Source: Diphasiastrum complanatum
Lineage: Eukaryota > Streptophyta > Lycopodiopsida > Lycopodiales > Lycopodiaceae
DNA length: 64,000 nt
Direction: 5' to 3'
Assembly: GCA_029204225.1 (NCBI GenBank)
Contig: CM055114.1
Coordinates: forward strand, 17,525,849-17,589,848
The position numbers and the translations under genes were made by a program. The notes below the pieces were generated by a model. That model ran no database searches, was not told the origin of the DNA, and saw only the letters and a program-made list of their open reading frames with translations. Below, in pieces: positions 56,510-64,000 of this stretch. Each line of letters starts with the position of its first letter. Position 1 is the stretch's first letter.

Positions 56510-58880
56510 CCTGATTTCTCTTAGTAGAAACTACTGAGTGGTGTTCCCCTATCGTTCCAAGACCGAAGAAAAATTCTTCTCAGATAAGAGTATGTGTTGA
56601 CTATAAGAAGCTAAATAAACGGACCAAGACGGATTACTACCCATTATCTTTCATAGATCAGATATTGAAAGAACTAGCTGGGAAAGAGATATACTCATTT
56701 ATGGATTGGTTCACTGGATATAATCAGATCACCATTGTCGAAGAAGACAAACTTAAAACTACCTTTACCACTACATTTGGGACTTTGCTTATCATGTGAT
56801 GCCATTTGGACTAACCAACGCCCCTGCCACTTATCAGCAATTTATGAATAGTCATTTCAAAAATATACTGAATAACAACCTTAAGATATTTATTGACAAC
56901 TTATGTGGAGCCTCCTCAGGAAAAGATCACTTAGGAATACTAGAAGGCTACTTTCAGAAATGTGCGATATCGTGCATAGTGTTAAAGACCAGAATCCCCT
57001 ATGGAGTGTTGTTAGGACACTTTATTAGCCGATACGGAATGGCCATGAGAAAGTTGCAAGCTTACTAGCCATAACCTCACCCACTACGATTATCCAACTG
57101 CGATTTTTTCTCGGTTCAACTGGATATTATAGATGATACGTCATGGCGTATGCTTCCCGATCCTACCCGAACAAAGTTGTTAAGGGCAAATGTTGAGTGG
57201 AATTGGTCTGATGAGTATGAACAAGCCTTTCAAGATCTCAAAAAAGCTTTGGCCCAGGCATCCATTTTGAAGCCTCCCATGTATGACCGACCGTTTTACA
57301 TATTCACTAGCACCACCAAATTATGCATGAACTGTTGTTTGGCACAAATATGGGACAAAATCTATCACCCCATCATCTTTGTAGGAAGAAAACTGAAGGC
57401 AGTAGAACTAAACTATACCAGAGCCGAGAGCGAATCTGTCTAGGGTTAGCATATGCCGCTTCAAAATTTCGATACTATTTGTTGCACAGACGAGGGATAT
57501 TCTTTACAAAGAGTGAAGCAGTCACTATGTTACTTAATAGATTAGAACCACCAGAATGGCTTATAAAATGGATACTCTCATTACAAGAATTTGATTATGA
57601 ACTGCAAAGCAAACCTCCTTAACTACAAGCTTGAACGATTGTATGTGCCAAATAGGGGCCTTAACTGATTACAATGACGACTGGAAAGATGAACAAGTGA
57701 AGAATTTGCTAAAAATAGATATCCCCATAATACCAAAATGGTATAGTACCTTAGCCACTTACTTGTCTATGTTAGAATTACCTGAGGCAATGACACCACA
57801 AGAAAAGAGGAAACTATGACTACAAGCCTTACGCTTCTCATTGATCGGTGGCATTTTATATCGAAAAGGAGTGGAAGGCCTTTATCGACGTTGTGTAACC
57901 ACAGATGAGGCCATGTTCATAGTAGAAGAGTGCCATGACTCCGCTTGTGGAGGACACTCTGACAACCCAAAAAGTATTGTGAGCTAGCTACTGGTGGCCC
58001 ATAGTATTTAAAGACTCTTATATCTATGTGAAAAACTGTGATATTTGCCAACGAGTAGAATTGAACGTAAACATAACATGAGTTTTGATTTCGATACAAG
58101 CACAACTACCCTTTGAAAAGTGGGGATTAGATTTTATCGGACCCCCCAATCCACACTGCATCCTCTAGACGAAAGCATTATATCATCATTGCTACTGATT
58201 ACTTCACAAAGTGGGCAGAAGCAAGGGCCGTTGCCAAAGACAACAGAAAAGAAACCACGTGGTTTCTATTAGAACAAGTCAAAGGAAGATTTGGAGCCCC
58301 AAAAGAACTAGTATCAGATAGGGGAATGCATTTTCTAAACAAGGCCATCAAGGCACTAACAGACCAATTACTGATCAAGCATAGGAAGAGTACACCTTAC
58401 CACCCACAGGCCAATGCACAAGCTAAAAGTACCAACAAACATATATTAGCCATCCGGAAAAGTGGTTTCTGACAATCGTCGGGATTGGGACAAGAAATTG
58501 TATGCAGCCTTATGGGCCTACAATGTTTCTCACAAGACCAGTACTAATCATACACCATTCTTCCTAGTATATGGTCATGAATGCGTTTTGCCAATAGATA
58601 TTGAACTTCTCACACTACGATTTGCAATGGATCATGATATGGGAAAAAAGGAATCTCTACAACAAAGACTGAACACGCTAAAAGAATTGGATGAATACAG
58701 ATTGACTTCCCTAATCCACCAGGAAACGTTTAAGAAAAGGATGAAGGTTATTCATGACAAAAAAATTCCGAACTATACATTCAAAACTGGATAGTTAATA
58801 TTGCACTATGACACTCAACATGACTTTATGCTGCAAACATTTGCACGCAATTGGAATGGACCATATATCATACAACATCT
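56510..58880 (+). pseudogene. Gypsy-2 pol remnant
   Basis: Degenerate Ty3/gypsy pol. RT shows SPIVPRPKKNSSQIRVCVDY, SFMDWFTGYNQI, VMPFGLTNAPATYQQF and FIDNLC, where the second catalytic Asp has become Asn. RNase H is near 57230-57440. The H-H-C-C region of integrase (near 57900-58060) is interrupted by stops. The integrase core C-terminal part is open at 58462-58794 (WAYNVSHKTSTNHTPFFLVY). The last recognisable residues are NWNGPYIIQHLY near 58865, where Copia-6 sequence begins on the other strand. No LTRs were found. Confidence 0.85.
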
Positions 58881-59737
58881 TTATGAACATTCTTTGCATC
58901 TTGCACATCCAAACCATCCTCATCAAGAGTAAGATTACCTTGCTTGTCTCCTTGATCTCTCTTCTTCTTGTAGCACTCACTTGCAAAGTGTCCTTTGATG
59001 CCACAATAGAAGCACATGAGCTTTGATCTATCCTTCTTTTTGCCACTCGAAGAAGCATCCACTTGATTTTGCCCTTTAGACCACTTGCTTTTGGTTTTGC
59101 CCTTGAATTTTCCCTTTGTGAACATAGCATCCTCTTGAAGTGTCGATGTAGATCCACCTCTTGCTTGAAGCCTATATTCCTCATTGATCAAGATCTGTTG
59201 AAAATCCATCAAACTTGGCAAAGTCTTTTGAATAGCAATACTTTGAACAATGTTAGCATGAGCATCCAACAAGCCATTAAGAATCACTTGAATAAGCTCT
59301 CCTTCCTTAATGCTTTCATCTATGCAAGCTAACTCATCATTCAATGCTTTCATTCTCAAAACAAAAGTACTTGGACTTTCTTCATTCTTTTGCAAACAAG
59401 AAAAGATTTGCCTTCTTAGAGTCAACACTCTAGAAGTAGACTTGGATTCATAAAGCTTCTTCAATGAATTCCAAGCTTCCGAAGACGATGTGCACTTACC
59501 AACTTCCTTGAGAAGTTCATTGGTAACATTCATCTTTATCATGTGTAGAGCCTTCTTGGCCCTCTTGTCATACCTCAATTGATCTTGTTGTGTTGCTGGT
59601 CTCTCCTCCAAACCTACAACAATATCCAAAACATCATTCATCTCAAGAAGTGACTCCATCCTCACTTTCCATAATGAATAGCTACTTGAGGTAAGCCTAT
59701 CATTGGCTTCCAACATGACTCCAATTGAGGTTGCCAT
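58868..59737 (-). CDS. Copia-6 gag (intact but 3'-truncated)
   Basis: An uninterrupted 289-codon frame starts at 59737 (MATSIGVMLEANDRLTSSSY). It has the UBN2-type gag core and a CX2CX4HX4C zinc knuckle (CFYCGIKGHFASEC) near residue 240. It ends at a stop created at or near the joint with Gypsy-2, so the last residues may not be native. The gag resembles that of Copia-1 and Copia-2. It could still produce a capsid-like protein if transcribed from the LTR. The open frame suggests a fairly young element. Confidence 0.85.
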   Translation of the reverse strand: MATSIGVMLEANDRLTSSSYSLWKVRMESLLEMNDVLDIVVGLEERPATQQDQLRYDKRAKKALHMIKMNVTNELLKEVGKCTSSSEAWNSLKKLYESKSTSRVLTLRRQIFSCLQKNEESPSTFVLRMKALNDELACIDESIKEGELIQVILNGLLDAHANIVQSIAIQKTLPSLMDFQQILINEEYRLQARGGSTSTLQEDAMFTKGKFKGKTKSKWSKGQNQVDASSSGKKKDRSKLMCFYCGIKGHFASECYKKKRDQGDKQGNLTLDEDGLDVQDAKNVHKDVV

Positions 59738-60313
59738 GTAGCAATGACCTGATCTTCTCTTTCAACCTGCTTCAATGCACAAAGCACTCCTTTTAACAAA
59801 AACAAATGCTTTCAAAAGAAATCACCAAGATTTGAAACTATCTCACAAATTCTCTTCTAGCACTTACCCAAGTAAATCAACACATAGAATTATGGAATCT
59901 TGATCAGCCTATAATCTATCCTCAATCTAATGACTTTTGCCACTTCCTAAGATTGAAACACACTCAAATGAAGTCCAGCAACCTCACTATCTAGAGATCC
60001 AATCAAAATTAGGGTTTTGACAAAATCACAAAAAATTGACTATTCCAAATCTACATGCAAATGCTGAAAATTTGATATGCAATCTATAAGCCACCACTTA
60101 GGCTGAACCAATGATCCAAAAATTGGCCAAATCCAGCATGTGAATTCAAAAAACGGAATTGAACAAGTATATTGACCTTATTTAGTGTAGATCCAATCTA
60201 CAAAAACAAAAAATCCGATTTTGGTGTAGAATCCTCTCTAGCATGCCCTAGACTTGATATCTTCACCAAATCATTGATAGATCTGATTTCCTCCTTCATA
60301 ACCTGAAACACAA

Positions 60314-60325
60314 GCTCTGATACCA
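60314..60325 (-). other. Copia-6 primer-binding site
   Basis: The sense strand reads TGGTATCAGAGC directly after the LTR. About 575 bp of leader precede gag. Confidence 0.95.
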
Positions 60326-60975
60326 TGTGAAAGATTTCAGATCCTTAAGATCCAATCTACTTGAATGATCTTTGGTTAGAAAGAGAAATACACTATCAAT
60401 TTCACCAATGTAGAAAAATCAGCATCTACACACAATTTGAGATGCAAACACTAATAGAACTTGATCAAACTTGAGTGAAATGATTATGTACTGTTGCTGT
60501 CTATACAAAACCAGCAAGATACTGTATTTCACACGTGTGGATCCAAAAATAATAAATATAGATCATTCTACACATAGAATTGCAAGCAATCACCAAGATA
60601 GTGCACCAATGGATAGTAGAACCCAAGAGAACCATGTATAAGCATGAAATAAGATAGAGAAGAGAGATGATGACTCTCTCCACGAGTTACATCCTTTTAT
60701 AGCAGGTCCAAACCCTATTTGGCCACTTGGCGTTTTCACCAAAATGCTAACCCTACCAATTTTGGGTCTAGATTCAACGTACCCAACTTATTCAAATTGA
60801 ATCTACTCAAACTCGCATTCTATCTTTCCCACACTTTCAAAAAGTGTTCATTCAAATGAAATTCAGACTAATGAACTTTGAAAAGTCAACCTCTAAGTCT
60901 AGAACAAGTTTTGGCCTCAATATGCCAAATATGAAAATATTGCAAAATGTGATGAAACTAGTTGAATCTTTCACA
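60326..60975 (-). repeat. Copia-6 5' LTR
   Basis: 650 bp with ends TGTGAAAGATT (sense start) and AATCTTTCACA as inverted repeats. The sense strand has a TATAAAAGG box near 60700 and the palindrome CACACGTGTG at 60530-60539. Only one copy is present. Confidence 0.8.
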
Positions 60976-60989
60976 TCCTCCACATCGGA

Positions 60990-62160
60990 GCAGCACGGGA
61001 AAGTGAGGAACACAACATCACTTTGCCAATCAAACACAAGAGATATGAGGATGAGGCGGCAATGGTAGATGGAGGATCGGGTGTCAATATGATCTCCACT
61101 ACTTTGTACGAAAAATGGGGATTACAAGAATTGAAGCCAGTTAGATTTGCCATCAAGTTAGCAGATTAATCTTGTGTGAAACCAAAAGGTGTAATATTCC
61201 CGTAAAGATAGCAGGCATGCAGTATGTGATTACTTTTGTGGAGACTACGATTCTTGTTGGTGGAATATGAAGACTGTTTTGCCTAGAGCTATAGTGATCT
61301 AAAGGGCATTCCGCCAACAGTACTCCAACACACCATACCTTTGGTGGACGGAACAGTCCCCAAGGTAAGCCGTTACTACCACTACAACTCAAATTATACA
61401 AAACTGATCAAGCAAGAGTTGCAGAAACTTATGGATGCAGATTTCATTTACGAAATCGAGCACACAGAATGAGTATCGCCGATAGTTATAGTACCCAAGA
61501 AGAATGGCAAAATGCGTATCTGTGTGAATCTGAAGGCGCTTAATGCAGTCACCAAGAAGGACCATTTTTCTTTATCATTTACGAAAAGTGTTCTCGATAG
61601 AGTAGCTGGTGACGAAGCCTACAGTTTTTTGGACGGCTTCAGCAGCTACAACCATGTGAAAATAGCCCCCCAGGACCAGCACAAGACAGCATTCGCCACG
61701 GAATGGAGAACTTATGCCTATAAAGTGATGCCATTCGGACTTTGCAATGCCCCAAGCACTTTCCAACGAGTCATGCAGGCGGCATTCAAAGATTATTTAC
61801 AAAAAAATTTAAAAATTTTCTTGGACGATCTGTGCGTGCATGGACCAGATTCAGAGAAGGTGCTACAAAAATGCCGCGAATACCAGATCTCCTGAATCCA
61901 AAAAAATGTCAATTCTGGGTGACACATGGCTTGATACTCGGCCATATAGTGTTAAGACATGGGATCGCCACAGATCTATCAAAGATCAGGATCATTGTTG
62001 ATCTACCACCACTGAGGACGATCCGCGAGGTCTACATTTTCATGGGTCATGCTAACTACTATAGGATCTTCATTCTTGATTTTGCGGAGTTAGCCAGACC
62101 AATTTACAAGCTCACAATGGATCCACATTGGAATGAGGAAGCTCTAAAGGCTTTCTAGAA
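60990..62160 (+). pseudogene. Gypsy-3 protease and reverse transcriptase
   Basis: The protease signature is near 61055 (MVDGGSGVNMIS, where D-G-G-S replaces D-S/T-G). Stops lie near 61168 and 61268. RT follows: TVPKVSRYYHYNS, a stop before VSPIVIVPKKNGKMRICVN, SFLDGFSSYNHVKIAPQDQH, VMPFGLCNAPSTFQRVM and the catalytic IFLDDLCVHG near 61820. A frameshift near 61870 leads to the thumb/connection segment, ending at a stop near 62158. Confidence 0.85.
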
Positions 62161-62224
62161 GATTAAGGATGCATTGGTCTCAACACCAATCCTATGACCA
62201 CCCAATTGGTCCATTGAGCTCCAC

Positions 62225-63826
62225 GTGCATACGGACGCATCGAAGTATGCAGTTGAAGTAGTCTTAACCCAGCCAGGTGAACACAAAAAGAATTTTCCTA
62301 TCCGATTTTCAAGCCGACAGCTCAGTGATACAGAAATGAATTATTCAACCACAGAGCAAGAAGCACTGGCAATGATCTATGCGGTTAAGAAGTTTCGACA
62401 CTATTTGATGGCCACACATTTTGATTTTTATACGGACCATCAACCCTTGCTATATCTCGTTAATAAAACTTGCAACACCGGGAGAATCACCAGATGGCTC
62501 ATGTTGTTGTTGGAATTTGATTTTCGGATAGTGGTTTGCAAGGGAAAACAACACTACATGGTAGATCATGTGTCACGAATCAAGGGAAAGAAGATTGCAA
62601 TCCACCCCGATGATGAGCTGGCAGATGCTGCCTTATTTTACGTGGATATAGTACCAAAATGGGCTGTCGACATTGTTGAATATCTAATGCGGGGCCAACC
62701 AGACAAATCACTACCAAAGGTGGAACAGCAGAAATTGATCTTGAAAGCTAGACCTTATCAGCTGATTGCCGGCCAGTTGTATCGAAGAGGTCCAAACAGA
62801 ATTCTTCGGGGGTGTATTCTTCCTCATGAGGCCACCCAGATCATTTTGCTTTCACATAAAGGCATGGGTGGAGGTCATTTTGCATCTGACAATACAGTTC
62901 GCAAGGTCCTGCAATTAGGATGTTGGTGGCCAACAATTCATAAAGACATAGAGGAATACTTGAAAAAGTGCGATGTGTGCCAAAGGGCAAAGAGACCAAC
63001 GAGATTGAACTATGATCTACTGCACCCAGTCTTAGCCCAAGCACCGTTCGAAAAATGGGGATTGGATTATATTGGTCCAATTCACCCTGCAACAAGGAGT
63101 TCCCAGGCTCGATACATAATCATAGCCACAGACTACCTCACCAAATGGGTCGAAGCCAAGGCAGTACGAGTAGCTGACGCTAGGACCACTGCCAAGTTCC
63201 TTCATGAAAATATCATTGTGCACTTCGGGTGCCCGGTGGAACTAGTTAGTGATCCCGAAAGCCATTTCATCAACGAGACCATCAAGGTCCTGTTGGAGGA
63301 ATTCTTCGTGCTTAACAGAACTAGTACGCCTTATTATCCTCGTGGTAATGGGCAAGCAGAATCATCCAATAAGATCCTGTGTAGCGTGCTCACGAAAATT
63401 GTTGAAGCTAGCAGATCAGATTGGGAACACAAGTTGCATGCTGTATTGTGGGCATTCGGGACAACATATAAAGGGAGCACTAATCAAACACCCTTCCAAT
63501 TGGTATATGGTCAGGATGTTGTGATGTCAGTAGAGTTTTTAGTTCCTTCATTAAGGATTGCCACTGCGCAACGTCTTAATGAGTCCAAATCTCTACAGCT
63601 ACGTCACGAAGCTCTGCATAAACTCTATGAAACACACTTACTAGTTGTGCATGCACTGGCAACTGAAAAGGAAAGACGCAAGACTTGGCATGATCACAGA
63701 TTACAAAAGAAGGATCTTCGTTTAGGAGATTTGGTCCTGATGTATAAAACCAAGGCGATCAAGGGGAAGTTAAAATCCACGGGCGAAGGTCCTTCATCAT
63801 GGGGCCGTGAACTTAGAACAACTTGA
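62225..63826 (+). CDS. Gypsy-3 RNase H-integrase frame
   Basis: An open frame of 533 codons. RNase H: HTDASKYAVEVVLTQPG, RQLSDTEMNYSTTEQEALAM and FYTDHQPLLYL. Integrase: the zinc domain with H...H (LSHKGMGGGHFA) and C..C (KKCDVCQRAKRP) near codons 210-260, then the core Asp (WGLDYIGPI), second Asp (LVSDPESHF) and Glu (GNGQAESSNKIL). A C-terminal tail includes LRLGDLVLMYKTKAIKGKL. A frameshift near 63800 ends it early. The next frame continues the tail (SRLHMYWPP) to about 63890. No chromodomain is seen within the window. It is part of a larger broken polyprotein, so an independent start at 62225 is only formal. Confidence 0.85.
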   Translation: MHTDASKYAVEVVLTQPGEHKKNFPIRFSSRQLSDTEMNYSTTEQEALAMIYAVKKFRHYLMATHFDFYTDHQPLLYLVNKTCNTGRITRWLMLLLEFDFRIVVCKGKQHYMVDHVSRIKGKKIAIHPDDELADAALFYVDIVPKWAVDIVEYLMRGQPDKSLPKVEQQKLILKARPYQLIAGQLYRRGPNRILRGCILPHEATQIILLSHKGMGGGHFASDNTVRKVLQLGCWWPTIHKDIEEYLKKCDVCQRAKRPTRLNYDLLHPVLAQAPFEKWGLDYIGPIHPATRSSQARYIIIATDYLTKWVEAKAVRVADARTTAKFLHENIIVHFGCPVELVSDPESHFINETIKVLLEEFFVLNRTSTPYYPRGNGQAESSNKILCSVLTKIVEASRSDWEHKLHAVLWAFGTTYKGSTNQTPFQLVYGQDVVMSVEFLVPSLRIATAQRLNESKSLQLRHEALHKLYETHLLVVHALATEKERRKTWHDHRLQKKDLRLGDLVLMYKTKAIKGKLKSTGEGPSSWGRELRTT

Positions 63827-64000
63827 TAGGATGCCCTTTGACACACCCATCGACGGTAGCCGGTTGCACATGTATTGGCCACCACAATAAGACAGATCCA
63901 GATTGGGGGTGACACGTTACAAAAAGCTAATCTGCTCAGCCATTACCACTAGATCTAAGGAGATCAAGCCCAATCAAGCTAAATCCATCAAGATTCAGTC
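63827..64000 (+). other. Gypsy-3 3' tail
   Basis: In another frame the integrase C-terminus carries on to a TAA near 63890, then non-coding sequence to the window edge. Confidence 0.6.

Larger units (their letters stand above)
58881..60975 (-). mobile_element. Copia-6: 5' part of a copia element
   Basis: On the minus strand it has a 5' LTR (60326-60975), primer-binding site, leader and gag up to just past the zinc knuckle. Protease, integrase, RT and 3' LTR are absent. It is wedged between Gypsy-2 (left) and Gypsy-3 (right). Because its 3' end is missing, the left border at about 58880 is a deletion or recombination joint, not an insertion end. Confidence 0.85.
60976..64000 (+). mobile_element. 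Gypsy-3: Ty3/gypsy element, runs off the window
   Basis: It is plus-strand pol from protease to the integrase end, entering from a truncated left side next to the Copia-6 LTR. No 5' LTR or gag is present, and the 3' LTR would lie beyond 64000. The integrase region is the best preserved gypsy sequence of the window. Confidence 0.85.

Noticed and set aside
60976-64000. Endogenous pararetrovirus (caulimovirid)
   Set aside because: An integrase core follows RNase H and no movement- or coat-protein frame is visible, so this is a Ty3/gypsy element.

Overview
This 64 kb window is nuclear DNA from a land plant with a large, repeat-swollen genome. It is mostly nested and decayed transposable elements; I see no intact host gene, rRNA, tRNA or CRISPR. 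Plant-type Ty1/copia elements primed by initiator tRNA-Met (TGGTATCAGAGC), Ty3/gypsy pol fragments, a restriction-like-endonuclease LINE, a tRNA-derived SINE and a transposase resembling those of non-flowering plants suggest a gymnosperm, fern or other non-angiosperm. That assignment is inference.

Layout. 1-9.0 kb: unassigned AT-rich DNA, copy A of a repeat called R1 here, a 124-bp AG microsatellite, LTR fragments, a SINE with a 14-bp target-site duplication (TSD), and a palindrome-bearing tandem repeat. 9.05-11.55 kb: an internally deleted LINE on the minus strand. 12.77-14.16 kb: R1 copy B. 14.16-19.53 kb: Gypsy-1, split by Copia-1, a very young element (LTRs differ at one of 682 bases, TSD GTCTT) whose gag is joined in frame to reverse transcriptase (RT) with protease and integrase missing. 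19.53-30.12 kb: Copia-2 (5' part), R1 copy C and Copia-3 (3' part), joined at abrupt breakpoints. 30.1-35.2 kb: mostly unassigned DNA.

35.37-49.28 kb is the most interesting part. A DNA-transposon-like unit of about 8.4 kb lies inside a copia integrase gene (Copia-7): the sequence on its right ends at the integrase motif GLRSD and the sequence on its left resumes at NGGKYIS. The unit carries two divergent, decayed genes. The minus-strand gene is multi-exon and combines a ParB-like domain with a beta-class-like DNA methyltransferase. The plus-strand gene encodes a DDE-like transposase resembling DUF7869 proteins. Introns and intergenic DNA of the unit hold about 17 copies of a palindrome, TATGCT-N-AGCATA, one of them a perfect 33-bp palindrome. 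Copia-4, nearly complete with TSD TCCTC, later landed inside a methyltransferase exon.

49.53-54.79 kb: Copia-5, with TSD AATTC, apparently non-canonical LTR ends (AG...GT instead of TG...CA) and a deleted RT core. 54.8-64.0 kb: unassigned DNA, degenerate Gypsy-2, the 5' part of Copia-6, and Gypsy-3, whose RNase H-integrase region is still one long open frame and which runs to the window edge.

Inferred order of events around 36-49 kb: Copia-7 inserted, the methyltransferase/transposase unit inserted into its integrase, then Copia-4 inserted into the unit.
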